64,000 bases of DNA from contig NZ_CP121354.1 in assembly GCF_029674545.1 (NCBI RefSeq), positions 5,589,001 through 5,653,000 on the forward strand, read 5' to 3'. Below the pieces are notes generated by a model. That model made no database searches, was not told the DNA's origin, and saw only the letters and a program-made list of their open reading frames with translations. This stretch comes from Mesorhizobium sp. WSM4904 (GTDB lineage Bacteria > Pseudomonadota > Alphaproteobacteria > Rhizobiales > Rhizobiaceae). The position numbers and the translations under genes are program-made. This document shows, in pieces, positions 35,193 to 44,087 of this stretch; position 1 is the stretch's first letter, and each line of letters starts with the position of its first letter.

Positions 35193-37430
35193 TCACCCCT
35201 TCTCCGCCGTTCCGTCCAGATATTGCGTCAGCGCATAGACCAGATGGTAGAATATGCTGGCCGGCACGTCGGTCGCCATCGAGCGGCCGCGCTCGTCGAT
35301 GCGGTCGATCCAGAGGCCGAGCGGCGCCGGGTCGATGTGCCAGCGGAACAGCCGGCCGACGCGCGCCTCGATCTCGGGCTTGAGGTCGGGCCCGCCCGCG
35401 CCATTGAGCGCGATCGCCGCCTTCACCGCTTCGGCCTGAGGCCAACTGCGCGAGACCGTGTCGAGCGGCAGGCCCTGGCGCGAGACGGCGCCATAGGAAA
35501 GACCGGTGGCGCGATTGAGGCCGCTGGCGACGGCCGACGCATAGAGCTTGCGGGCAAAGCCATTGAGGTCGGTCTGGCCACTGCGCGCGGCGAAATCGAT
35601 CAGCAGCGAGGCCCATTCGAAATGATGGCCGGGCTCGGTCCAGCTGCCCTTCTCGCCCGCCACCGGCTTCCAAGCGTCGTCGAAATACTCGCCCAGCGTC
35701 CAGCTCTCGGCGTCGAAGAAATGGCTGCGGAAGAGATCGATGATGCGCGAGGCGCGGCGCAGATAGGCGCGCTCCCCGGTCGCCTGGTGCCAGGCGAGGA
35801 AAGCCTCGAGCAGATGCATGTGCGGGTTGGAGCGCCGCTCGCCTTCACCACCGGACGTGTCGAGGAAGCCGGTCATGCGGCTGTCCTCGAGATGGGCGTC
35901 GAGGAAGGCGAAGGTCTCCTCGCCGAGCCGTAAGGCGTCGGGATGGCCCGAAATATGGGCGTGCGCCAGCGCGAGAAGCACGCAGGAATGGTCGTAGGCG
36001 TCTTCGACCGGATCGGCGACCGAGCCGTCGACATTGAGCGTGCGCACCCAGCCGCCTCTATCCGTGCGGCCCTTGCCGGCGATAAAATCGATACCGTGGG
36101 CGATCAGCCGATCGGCCGGGCCTTCCCAGCCGCGCTGCTTGGCCACCGCGAAGGCATAGATTTGGCGCGCTTGCGTGCGCATGCGCTTCGGCTTCATCAA
36201 CGGCGTGGCGTCGAAGCCCAGTGCTTCGTAGAAGCCGCCATGGCGTTCATCGACGCCCACGGTCGACCATAGCGGCAATGTCTCCTCGAACAGCCAGTGG
36301 CGCACGCGCCGCCGCCATGCGCCGCTCTCGATGACGCGGCCATGCGCCGGCGTGAACCTGGTCTCCAGCCGGCCGGATTTCTCCAGCTGCTCGACGATCT
36401 TCTTGACGTGCTGGCTGTGGCCGACCGGCGCGACGAAGGTGGCGTCGGCGGTCGAGACGATGGCGACGTCCTTCATGCCGATGGCCGACAGCAGGCGGCC
36501 GTCGCCGCGGATGTAGGAGTTCTCGCAGTCGATGGCGACGACATCGCCGAGGATGACATTACCATCCTTGTCGGACGGCCCGACATCGAGCAGCGACTGC
36601 CAGGAGCCGAGGTCGTTCCAGCGAAAGCTCGCCGGCACCATGGCGATGCCTTTGGCCCGTTCCATGACGGCATAGTCGATCGAGGTCGAGGGAATGGCCG
36701 AGTAAAGCTCCAGCGGCATGTAGAGGCCGGAAAGATCGCTGGTCGCAGACTTGTAGGCGGCTTCCGTCGCTTGCCAGATCTTCGGTTCGAAGGCAGTGAA
36801 AGCATCGCGCATGGCGCCGGCGCGAAACAGGAAGATGCCGGTGTTCCAGTAGAAATTGCCGGCGTCGAGATAGGCCTGCGCCGTGGCGAGATCGGGCTTC
36901 TCGACGAAACGCGAAACGTCGAAGACGCCGTCCCGGTCAGCCGCGACCTCGATATAGCCATAGCCGGTCTCCGGCTGGGTCGGCTTGATGCCGAATACCA
37001 CCAGCCGGCCGGCGAGAGCCGCCCCGGCACCTGCCTCGATGCTTTGCCAGAACTGTCGCGCGGTGGAAATCTCGTGGTCGGAGGGCACCACCAGCACCAG
37101 CTCGTCGCCAAATTCGGACAGCGTGCGCAGGCTGGCCAGCGCGACAGCGGCGGCGGTGTTGCGGCCTGTCGGCTCGAACAACGGACCACCGCCGGCAAGG
37201 TCGAGCCCGGCAAGGTCGGCACGGACGCGCTCGGCATGACGTTCCGACGCGATGAGGAAGATCGGCGTCTGCCCGTCCGGCCTCGCCGCCAGCCGGCGCA
37301 AGGTCTTGGCCAGCATAGAGCCATCGCCGGAAAGGTCATGGAACTGCTTGGGATTGTCCGCGCGCGACAGCGGCCAGAGCCGCGAGCCGACGCCGCCGCT
37401 CATGACGAAACTGACGATGCGCTGGGTCAT
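35193..37430 (-). CDS. Mannose-1-phosphate guanylyltransferase fused to an AGE-family epimerase/isomerase
   Basis: 745 residues. Residues 1 to about 340 are a GDP-mannose pyrophosphorylase with the GGVGSRLWPLSR signature near 12-23, PSDHEI, and FVEKPD. From about 365 to the end is an (alpha/alpha)6-barrel domain of the N-acylglucosamine 2-epimerase/mannose isomerase type, with AYDHSCVLLALAHAH and the histidine-rich TEPGHHFEWASL. Usual ManC proteins carry a cupin phosphomannose isomerase at this end; here an AGE barrel replaces it, probably supplying mannose or mannose-6-phosphate. With the phosphomannomutase gene 940 bases away it forms a GDP-mannose set for surface polysaccharides. Confidence 0.87.
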   Translation of the reverse strand: MTQRIVSFVMSGGVGSRLWPLSRADNPKQFHDLSGDGSMLAKTLRRLAARPDGQTPIFLIASERHAERVRADLAGLDLAGGGPLFEPTGRNTAAAVALASLRTLSEFGDELVLVVPSDHEISTARQFWQSIEAGAGAALAGRLVVFGIKPTQPETGYGYIEVAADRDGVFDVSRFVEKPDLATAQAYLDAGNFYWNTGIFLFRAGAMRDAFTAFEPKIWQATEAAYKSATSDLSGLYMPLELYSAIPSTSIDYAVMERAKGIAMVPASFRWNDLGSWQSLLDVGPSDKDGNVILGDVVAIDCENSYIRGDGRLLSAIGMKDVAIVSTADATFVAPVGHSQHVKKIVEQLEKSGRLETRFTPAHGRVIESGAWRRRVRHWLFEETLPLWSTVGVDERHGGFYEALGFDATPLMKPKRMRTQARQIYAFAVAKQRGWEGPADRLIAHGIDFIAGKGRTDRGGWVRTLNVDGSVADPVEDAYDHSCVLLALAHAHISGHPDALRLGEETFAFLDAHLEDSRMTGFLDTSGGEGERRSNPHMHLLEAFLAWHQATGERAYLRRASRIIDLFRSHFFDAESWTLGEYFDDAWKPVAGEKGSWTEPGHHFEWASLLIDFAARSGQTDLNGFARKLYASAVASGLNRATGLSYGAVSRQGLPLDTVSRSWPQAEAVKAAIALNGAGGPDLKPEIEARVGRLFRWHIDPAPLGLWIDRIDERGRSMATDVPASIFYHLVYALTQYLDGTAEKG

Positions 37431-37476
37431 CCGGATCTCACGCTGAAAACTTGGCAGATCGGTAGCACAGATGGCC

Positions 37477-37715
37477 TTAAGCGGTGTTTACCCGCTTGGA
37501 AATCCGCTCCGTCGCCAGATCGATAAAGGCTTTGACTAAGGGCGAAAGATGGCGGCTGCTCGGATAAAGAACATAAAGCCCGCCTGCGGGCGTGGTGTAG
37601 TCCTCAAGAACGCGGCGGAGCCGCCCCTCGCCTATTAGCGCCTCGGCCACACCATGTGGCAACTGGGCGATGCCATAATCCGCAATGGCTGCGGCGACAC
37701 CATGTTCCTGATGGG
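37477..37715 (-). pseudogene. C-terminal remnant of a LysR-type regulator
   Basis: The minus-strand frame ending at 37477 encodes about 75 residues of a LysR effector domain: AAIADYGIAQLPHGVAEALI, then LRRVLEDYTTPAGGLYVLYPSSRH and VKAFIDLATERI. The helix-turn-helix and most of the effector domain are missing. Upstream of about 37715 the frame loses all resemblance and meets an NmrA-like remnant on the other strand. The two were presumably a divergent regulator-target pair. Confidence 0.7.
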
Positions 37716-38353
37716 CAAGGCTGGAGGAAGAAACCCGCCAAGGCATCATGGCCGATGCGGCAAAAGCTGCCGGCATCGGGCATCTGATCTATTCCTCCGT
37801 CGCCGACGCGAACAAGAAGACCGGCATTCCGCATTTCGAAAGCAAGTATCTGGTCGAGCAGCACATCGAGCGGCTCGGCATCCCCTACACGATCAGCGCG
37901 CCGGTTGCCTTCATGGAAAACACTGTCGCACCTTGGTCGGCCGGTGCGCTGAGCCAAGGCATCCAGGCCTTCGCGCTACCCGCCAAACGGCCTCTGCAAC
38001 TGGTCGCGCTGGCGGATATCGGCGCCTTCGTGGCAGCGCTCGCCGAGCGGCGTGAAAGCGTTTTCGGCAAGCGCTTCGATTTCGCAGGCGATGAATTGCC
38101 TGGCGAAGAGCAGGCCAGGATTCTGTCGCAGGCCATCGGCCGGCCGATCACCTATCAGGAAATCCCGATAGCCGTGGCCCGCCAGCAGAGCGAGGATGCG
38201 GCTGCGATGTTCGAATGGTTCGACCGCATCGGCTACGACGTCGACATCGCCGCCTTGCGCAAGCATTTCCCGGAGGTGCGCTGGCACAGTTTTGCCGACT
38301 GGGCGAAAGCGTTCGACTGGAGCGTGCTCGAACGGGCTCCGTCAGCCGGCTGA
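37715..38353 (+). pseudogene. NmrA-family NAD(P)-binding protein, N-terminally truncated
   Basis: The frame has an ATG at 37748 (201 residues), but homology-like sequence already starts before it (LEEETRQGI). The visible part has IGHLIYSSVADANKKTGIPHF, ESKYLVEQHIERLGIPYTI and a C-terminal substrate-domain segment ending RWHSFADWAKAFDW. The N-terminal GxxGxxG nucleotide-binding fold, about 85 residues in relatives, is absent, so the protein should not bind cofactor normally. An in-frame stop at 37709-37711 closes the frame upstream. It is almost certainly non-functional as an NmrA oxidoreductase. Confidence 0.7.
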
Positions 38354-38369
38354 CCGTTCGATCGCTGCA

Positions 38370-39902
38370 TTAGAAAGTCTGGTTGTAGGCGCCGACCTCG
38401 GGGCTGCGGCGCAGCACGGCGTCGACCGCTTCGAACATCTGCCGGCGGCGTTCGGACGATACCGGGCTCTCCACGACCACGACAAGCTCCGGCTTGTTCG
38501 AGGAGGCACGCACCAGGCCCCAGGTGCCGTCCTCGGCGACGACGCGCACGCCGTTCACGGTGACGAGTGCGGCGATTTTCTGGCCGGCGAAATCGGCGCC
38601 CTCGCGCTGCATTGCCTCGAAATCGGCCACGACGCGCTCGACCACGCCGTATTTTACCTCGTCGGCGCAGTGCGGCGACATGGTTGGCGTGCCGTAAGTC
38701 AGCGGCAGCGCGCGATAGAGATCGGCCATCGAGCTCCGTGGGTTGCGATCGAGCATCTGGCAGACGGCGATCGCGGTGACGAGTCCGTCGTCATAGCCGC
38801 GGCCGATCGGCGGATTGAAGAAGAAATGCCCGGATTTCTCGAAGCCCGCAACGGCGCCGAGTTCGGCAACGCGACGCTTGATGTAGGAATGACCGGTCTT
38901 CCAATAGTCGGTGACGGCACCGTTTGCCTTGAGCTTATCATCGGTGGCGAACAACCCGGTCGACTTGACGTCGACAACGAAGGTCGAGCCAGGGTGGAGC
39001 GATGAAATATCTCGCGCGAGCATGACGCCGACCTTATCGGCAAAAATTTCGTTGCCCTCATTGTCGACGACGCCGCAGCGGTCGCCGTCGCCATCGAAGC
39101 CCAGTCCAACATCCGCTCCACTTTCCAGCACCTTTTCGCTGATGGCATGCAGCATCTGCATGTCCTCGGGATTTGGATTGTAACGCGGGAAGGTATGGTC
39201 GAGTTCGACATCGAGCGGGATGACCTCGCAGCCGATACGCGCAAGCGCTTCCGGCGCGAAGGCGCCCGCCGTGCCGTTGCCGCAGGCGCAGACCACCTTG
39301 AGCTTGCGGGCGATGCCCTTGTCTCTAGTGAGATCGTCGAGATAGGTCTCGCGGAAGCCGGAGACGAATTCATAGGCGCCGCCGGCAATGTCGAAGTCCG
39401 CTTCGAGCACGATCTTCTTCAGCGCGCTCATTTCCTCCGGGCCGAAGGTGAGCGGCCGCGCCGCGCCCATCTTGACGCCGGTCCAGCCATTCTCGTTGTG
39501 CGAGGCGGTGACCATGGCGACGGAGGGCGTATCGAGCGCGAACTGGCCGAAATAGGCCATGGGCGACAGCGCCAGACCTATGTCCTTCACCCGCGCGCCG
39601 GCCGCCATCAGGCCGGAGACGAGCGCCAGCTTGATCGACAGCGAATAAGAGCGGAAATCGTGGCCGGTCACGATATCCGGCCCGACACCGAGGCGACGGA
39701 TCAGCGTGCCCAGCCCCATGCCGAGCGCCTGGACGCCGATCAAATTAAGCTCCGGCGTTTTCGCCGCGCCGGGATGGCCGAACCACCATCGCGCGTCATA
39801 TTCGCGAAAACCCGACGCCTTGATCAGCGCCGAGGTCTCGAACTCGAAGCTGTTGGGTCGGGCTTCGCCAACGATCGTCAGGGTCAAGAGTTGAAACTCC
39901 AA
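38370..39902 (-). CDS. Phosphomannomutase/phosphoglucomutase
   Basis: 510 residues of the alpha-D-phosphohexomutase superfamily. The active-site phosphoserine loop is TASHNENG, the metal loop GFDGDGDRCG, a sugar-binding segment GHSYIKRRV and the C-terminal phosphate-binding loop RASSNKPELVVVVES. It interconverts mannose-6-P and mannose-1-P, the substrate of the pyrophosphorylase nearby. The first codon is TTG at 39902; a second TTG a few codons in is also possible. The stop is 17 bases from the end of the NmrA remnant. Confidence 0.87.
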   Translation of the reverse strand: MEFQLLTLTIVGEARPNSFEFETSALIKASGFREYDARWWFGHPGAAKTPELNLIGVQALGMGLGTLIRRLGVGPDIVTGHDFRSYSLSIKLALVSGLMAAGARVKDIGLALSPMAYFGQFALDTPSVAMVTASHNENGWTGVKMGAARPLTFGPEEMSALKKIVLEADFDIAGGAYEFVSGFRETYLDDLTRDKGIARKLKVVCACGNGTAGAFAPEALARIGCEVIPLDVELDHTFPRYNPNPEDMQMLHAISEKVLESGADVGLGFDGDGDRCGVVDNEGNEIFADKVGVMLARDISSLHPGSTFVVDVKSTGLFATDDKLKANGAVTDYWKTGHSYIKRRVAELGAVAGFEKSGHFFFNPPIGRGYDDGLVTAIAVCQMLDRNPRSSMADLYRALPLTYGTPTMSPHCADEVKYGVVERVVADFEAMQREGADFAGQKIAALVTVNGVRVVAEDGTWGLVRASSNKPELVVVVESPVSSERRRQMFEAVDAVLRRSPEVGAYNQTF

Positions 39903-40085
39903 CGGGTCGAAATGCTGTCTATTGACCTGCGGCCTATCACAAAAGCCTTTAAGCCGGTCTTTATCCGGCGGTTAAATCCATGCCTTCCAGACAACCTTGG
40001 TGAAAGCCGACGAAATGCGACACTAGTGCAGCCATTGGCGCTTGCAGGATCGGAAAGTGGCGGCTATAAGCCCGCCGTCTGGTCA

Positions 40086-40162
40086 CGGAGTGTAGCGCAG
40101 TCTGGTAGCGCACATCGTTCGGGACGATGGGGTCGCAGGTTCAAATCCTGCCACTCCGACCA
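40086..40162 (+). tRNA. tRNA-Pro (anticodon CGG)
   Basis: A 77-base cloverleaf with acceptor stem CGGAGTG/CACTCCG, encoded CCA end, D-arm TAGCGCAGTCTGGTAGCGCA, anticodon loop TTCGGGA (anticodon CGG) and T-arm GCAGGTTCAAATCCTGC. It reads proline codon CCG. The region beyond it differs in content from the core-like genes before it, so the 3-prime end is a possible integration site. Confidence 0.95.
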
Positions 40163-40177
40163 GAAAAAACAATGTCT

Positions 40178-40199
40178 TAGGCGATTCTGAGATCGCCTA
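40178..40199. terminator. Hairpin downstream of tRNA-Pro
   Basis: An 8-base-pair stem TAGGCGAT/ATCGCCTA with a 6-base loop lies 16 bases beyond the tRNA. It lacks a U-run, so it may be a processing or weak termination signal rather than a classical terminator. Confidence 0.4.
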
Positions 40200-40500
40200 C
40201 CCCACAGATATCCCCACAGAAACAGATAAGAGTTTAGGTTGGCGCGGTATTTGGTAGCCTGGATACGGCACTGCCCGGATGGTCTCCGCTACGTCGGCAC
40301 GAACTTGCCATTGAAGTTGCTATGCCGCCAAAAGCGTGCATGGCAAACAGAGCACCCGTAGGAACGTCAGCACTTGCGCCGGACTTGAGGGCCGGGCGCG
40401 GCGATGTTCACTCGACGGGACTGCCGGACTACTCGGTGTCCCTAGTGACCATAGGCTTCCTCAAAGCACCGCGCCTAGCAATAATGCTCGCCGGTCTCAG
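40200..40500. other. Intergenic region after the tRNA, no gene recognised
   Basis: About 300 bases between the tRNA hairpin and the first small gene of the accessory region. One frame (around 40260-40360) reads CPDGLRYVGTNLPLKLL but is short and matches nothing I can name. It could contain a decayed integration remnant; that is only a suspicion. Confidence 0.3.
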
Positions 40501-40623
40501 CTAGCGCTTCAGATTAGGCCTGATTGTTTCGACCTCCTCTCGCGTGCTGGTATCGGGTAGTTCGCTTGGACCGTCCGGATTCGGTGCCGGATTTTCACGC
40601 GTGTCTCGCGGCGGCTTGTCCAT
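40501..40623 (-). CDS. Very small charged, Pro-rich protein of unknown function
   Basis: 40 residues, beginning MDKPPRDTRENPAPNPDGPS and ending in a basic RPNLKR. It is predicted to be disordered and resembles in style the many tiny hydrophilic proteins of this island. An 18-codon frame at 40634-40690 precedes it on the same strand. No EcfG-type promoter was seen immediately upstream. Support is codon pattern and context only. Confidence 0.35.
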   Translation of the reverse strand: MDKPPRDTRENPAPNPDGPSELPDTSTREEVETIRPNLKR

Positions 40624-40690
40624 TGGTTTAGAGTTAAAGGGTTTCGGGTTTCGGCTTTCGATTTTTTCCCCGTTTTGCTGACTTCGTCAT

Positions 40691-40964
40691 CGTATGCTTC
40701 CTGCCCTTGCTCAGTTGCGCAGAAGATTACGGTCCGTGTGGAGTCAGCAGCTGGTCGTTGTTCTCCACTTCTGCGGCGACCGCAGGACTCCACGGCCCTG
40801 CGACAGCTCCATCCGCTCGATCTCATCTCGGTCTGAGCGCATGATTTGCTGGCAGGGACGCACCAGGTCCTGGTCCCAACAGACGGCTTTTTCGGCACAT
40901 CGGCATTGCGCCGGAGTGATAAGGCGGCCATCGATGAGGCATGAGGACGTTGTGAGGGCAAAGC
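40691..40964. other. Intergenic region with possible decayed regulator
   Basis: No intact gene is seen. A minus-strand frame around 40744-40971 contains LITPAQCRCAEKAVCWDQ, which faintly resembles the first helices of rhizobial XRE-type regulators (ITPAQCRAARALLxWSQ) but then loses similarity. It is at best a relic. Confidence 0.25.
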
Positions 40965-40989
40965 GGAACAACTGCGTCTCGTTGCGGTT
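40965..40989 (+). promoter_or_regulatory. EcfG-type promoter for the FdhF/YdeP-like gene
   Basis: GGAAC at 40965-40969 and GTT at 40987-40989 with a 17-base spacer; the -10 element is 32 bases before the start at 41022. This is the consensus of the alphaproteobacterial general stress sigma factor EcfG/RpoE2. Confidence 0.75.
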
Positions 40990-41021
40990 TTCCTTCTGCT
41001 TTCCTCTTTTGGACGACCGAG

Positions 41022-43319
41022 ATGGAACCTGCTGTCACCGATCACGTCGAGATCAAGAAATACAATCATCCGACCGGCGGATGGGGCTCGCTCAAATCTC
41101 TGATCCGCAACGCGCGGGACCAGGGGCTGCTGCTGTCCGACATATGGAGCACGTTGCTGAAGCAGAACAAGGCGGACGGCTACATGTGCGTCTCCTGCTC
41201 ATGGGCGAAGCCGGCCGAGCCGCGGCCTTTCGAGTTCTGCGAGAACGGCGCCAAGGCAACGATGTGGGAGCAGACCAGCAGACGCTGCGAGCCGACCTTC
41301 TTTGCCGCACATACCCTGACCGAACTCCTGGACTGGCCGGATCACGATCTGGAGAAACAGGGACGCCTGACGGAGCCAATGCGCTACAACCGCGCCTCCG
41401 ACAAATACGAACCCGTAGCCTGGCCGGACGCGTTCGGCGAAATAGGCGCTCAACTCAGACGCCTCGACCCGAAGTCCGTGGTCTTTTACACCTCCGGACG
41501 CGCCTCGCTCGAAGCTTCGTTCATGTATCAGCTCTTCGCCCGCGTCTACGGCTCTTCGAACCTGCCCGATTCCTCGAACATGTGTCACGAGTCGACGTCG
41601 GTCGGCCTACCGGAATCGATCGGCTCTCCTGTGGGCACGGTGCAATTGGAGGACTTCGCCAAATCCGACATGATGTTCTTCTTCGGCCACAATACCGGCG
41701 TCACCGCGCCGCGTTTGTTGCACCCAATCGAGGACGCTCGCCAGCGCGGTGTTCCGGTGATCACCTTCAACCCTCTGCGTGAGCGCGGTCTGGTGAGATT
41801 CAAGAACCCGCAGAACCCGGTCGAGATGCTGTCGCCGGGCCCGGGCACGAAAATGTCGAGCGACTTTTTCCAGATCCGGGCAGGCGGGGATATTGCGGCC
41901 ATGACTGGTATCGCTAAGGCGGTGCTGGCGCTCGATGACGCAGCCCGAGAGCGCGGAAAACGCGTCCTCGATACCGCTTTCATCGAGGAGCACACATCCG
42001 GCTTTGTCGAGTTCGAAGCCTATCTGCGCGCCACCGATTGGGAAGACATCGTTCGGCGTTCTGGCATCTCGCGAGCAGATCTCGAACATGTCGCTGAAGT
42101 ATACAGCTTGGCCAATGCGGTCATCGGCAATTACGGCATGGGGCTTACCCAGCACCGCCACGGCACAGAGAATGTGCAGATGCTATGCAACCTCCTGCTC
42201 ATGCGCGGCAATGTCGGCAAGCCCGGAGCCGGCATATCGCCGTTGCGCGGACACTCCAACGTGCAGGGACAGCGCACGGTCGGTATTTCCGAAAAGCCGG
42301 AGCTCGTTCCGCTCGACAAATTCCGGGAGTTCTACGGCTTCGAGCCGCCGCGGGAAAAAGGGCTCGATACGGTCGAGACCTGCGAGGGCGTGATCGACGG
42401 GCGGGTTCACGGGTTCGTCGGGCTCGGGGGCAATTTCGTGCGAGCCGTACCGGAAACCGGACTGGTTGAGAAGGCGTGGCGGGATCTCGACCTGCATGTC
42501 GAGATCGCGACCAAGCTCAATCGCAGCCATCTGATTACTGGGAAAACCACATATCTGCTGCCATGCCTGTCGCGGCTGGAGAAAGATGATCAGGCCAGCG
42601 GGCCGCAATGGCTTTCGATGGAGGACTCGACCGCCTGCATCCACGGCTCTTTCGGATCGCGGCCAAAGCCGAGCGAGCACCTCATGTCCGAGCCGAGCAT
42701 TGTCGCGGAACTCGCCAAGGCGACCGTCGCCGGTAAGAGCTCGATCCCGTGGGACGACTGGGTCGCGAACTATGCCCGCATCCGCGACGAGATCGAACGC
42801 TGCTTCCCGGCGCATTTCAAGGACTTCAACAAACGCTTCCTCACGCCGGGCGGATTCCGTCGCGACATCAAGGCGTCGGAGCGCGTTTGGGAGACGCCGA
42901 ACAAGATGGCGAATTTCAAGCTGCCCACCACGCTGGAAAACGATCCGGACATCGATGTTTCCGGCGAGGATGTGCTGACCCTGATCACAGTACGGTCGAA
43001 CGACCAGTTCAACACGACCGTCTATGGCTATCGCGACCGATTGCGCGGCATCATCGGAACGCGAATGGTCCTGTTGATGAACGAGGAAGACATCCGGCGG
43101 ATGGGACTCAGCGCGGGGCAGGAAGTCGCTCTCGAGGCGCATACCGATGATGGCGTCGAGCGGCGGGTAAGAGGCCTGCGAGTGACCCCCTATTCGATAC
43201 CAAGTGGCAACTGCGCCGGCTATTATCCCGAACTCAATCCTTTGATACCGCTGTGGCATCGGGCCCATAAAGCGCACGTGCCGGCTGCGAAATCGGTGCC
43301 GGTGAGAATCGTCGCATAA
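41022..43319 (+). CDS. FdhF/YdeP-family molybdopterin oxidoreductase
   Basis: 765 residues of the DMSO-reductase superfamily. The N-terminal part has a reduced cluster region, YMCVSCSWAKP ... FEFCENGAKA, as in E. coli YdeP. The molybdopterin domains follow: SSNMCHESTSVGLPESIG (the Mo-ligand region), GHNTGVTAPRLLHPIEDA, GMGLTQHRHGTENVQML, then a C-terminal MopB domain with RSNDQFNTTVYGYRDRL. YdeP is linked to acid resistance; the substrate is unknown and formate dehydrogenase activity should not be assumed. An EcfG-type promoter lies directly upstream. Confidence 0.87.
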   Translation: MEPAVTDHVEIKKYNHPTGGWGSLKSLIRNARDQGLLLSDIWSTLLKQNKADGYMCVSCSWAKPAEPRPFEFCENGAKATMWEQTSRRCEPTFFAAHTLTELLDWPDHDLEKQGRLTEPMRYNRASDKYEPVAWPDAFGEIGAQLRRLDPKSVVFYTSGRASLEASFMYQLFARVYGSSNLPDSSNMCHESTSVGLPESIGSPVGTVQLEDFAKSDMMFFFGHNTGVTAPRLLHPIEDARQRGVPVITFNPLRERGLVRFKNPQNPVEMLSPGPGTKMSSDFFQIRAGGDIAAMTGIAKAVLALDDAARERGKRVLDTAFIEEHTSGFVEFEAYLRATDWEDIVRRSGISRADLEHVAEVYSLANAVIGNYGMGLTQHRHGTENVQMLCNLLLMRGNVGKPGAGISPLRGHSNVQGQRTVGISEKPELVPLDKFREFYGFEPPREKGLDTVETCEGVIDGRVHGFVGLGGNFVRAVPETGLVEKAWRDLDLHVEIATKLNRSHLITGKTTYLLPCLSRLEKDDQASGPQWLSMEDSTACIHGSFGSRPKPSEHLMSEPSIVAELAKATVAGKSSIPWDDWVANYARIRDEIERCFPAHFKDFNKRFLTPGGFRRDIKASERVWETPNKMANFKLPTTLENDPDIDVSGEDVLTLITVRSNDQFNTTVYGYRDRLRGIIGTRMVLLMNEEDIRRMGLSAGQEVALEAHTDDGVERRVRGLRVTPYSIPSGNCAGYYPELNPLIPLWHRAHKAHVPAAKSVPVRIVA

Positions 43320-43322
43320 CGT

Positions 43323-43931
43323 TCAGGTCCAGGCCGCGAGAACCGTCTCCATCTCGACGGTCTCGACCTGTTGCGCGAAGCGCTGGTGGTAGACGGTCAT
43401 CAGTGCGTCGTGCGTGGCGTCGGAGGAGCTGCAAAGTGCATCGGTAACCAGCACGACGCGATAGCCGATGTCGATCGCGCCAAGCACCGTTGCAAGGACG
43501 CAAACATCGGTTTCACCGCCGGTGACCACCAGTGTGTCGGTTTGGCGTGCCGCAAGCACACCTTGCAGCCTGCCTTCCGGCCAAGGCGAATAGATGTGTT
43601 TGTCGATCACCTGCGCCGGTGGACAAAACGATGGCAGCGGTGGCAGCAGGTCGATCATCTGCGGGCCGACATTCTCGATCGTCATCGACGCCCAGCGCTC
43701 ATAATAGCGCCTCCAGGTGCCAGCACCCTTGCCTGGCCGTTCTGCTGGGACGAAGCGCGTGAAGATGGTCTGGTCGGCTTTCCTTTCGGCGAGATCCACG
43801 ATCCTGGGAAGGACGCGTGTGATCCATGGCGTCGCCCATTCCGACGGCTCGGCAAACAATCTTTGCATGTCGACGCACAGATGCGCGCAGCGATCGCCAA
43901 GAGGACCATAGCTCAAGCCGGAAACCGACAT
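43323..43931 (-). CDS. Isochorismatase-like cysteine hydrolase
   Basis: 202 residues from the ATG at 43931. The catalytic Asp is in HLCVDMQRLFAEP near residue 20, the Lys in VIDKHIYSPW, and the nucleophile Cys in GGETDVCVLATVLGAIDIGY. These are the Asp-Lys-Cys triad of the isochorismatase/nicotinamidase superfamily. The substrate is unknown. The gene converges with the YdeP-like gene (stops 4 bases apart), and its own EcfG-type promoter is at 44021-44045. Confidence 0.82.
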   Translation of the reverse strand: MSVSGLSYGPLGDRCAHLCVDMQRLFAEPSEWATPWITRVLPRIVDLAERKADQTIFTRFVPAERPGKGAGTWRRYYERWASMTIENVGPQMIDLLPPLPSFCPPAQVIDKHIYSPWPEGRLQGVLAARQTDTLVVTGGETDVCVLATVLGAIDIGYRVVLVTDALCSSSDATHDALMTVYHQRFAQQVETVEMETVLAAWT

Positions 43932-44020
43932 CAGAACTCCCGACGAGAGTTCGTGTACGATGTGATGACGCAAGGCTGGCGCACTGAGGTCGGCTCGACA
44001 CTCCTGAATCGTGCCGATGT

Positions 44021-44045
44021 AACGTTCCGCTATGCACCTCGTTCC
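44021..44045 (-). promoter_or_regulatory. EcfG-type promoter for the isochorismatase-like gene
   Basis: On the minus strand GGAAC (44045-44041) and GTT (44023-44021) are separated by 17 bases. The -10 element is 89 bases from the start at 43931. Confidence 0.65.
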
Positions 44046-44087
44046 GTCGGTCGGAAACCACGGCCTCCGGTCGCACGTTGAAGCAAG

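Noticed and set aside
37748..38353. Intact 201-residue NmrA-family protein
   Set aside because: The nucleotide-binding N-terminus is missing and homology-like sequence extends upstream of the ATG, so it is a truncated remnant.
40200..40360. Frame reading CPDGLRYVGTNLPLKLL considered as an integrase remnant next to the tRNA
   Set aside because: Too short, with no Arg-His-Arg-Tyr recombinase motif; kept only as a suspicion in the intergenic note.
40694..41782. Long plus-strand frame overlapping the start of the YdeP-like gene
   Set aside because: It is out of frame with the clear oxidoreductase and is low-complexity Arg-rich in the overlapped part.
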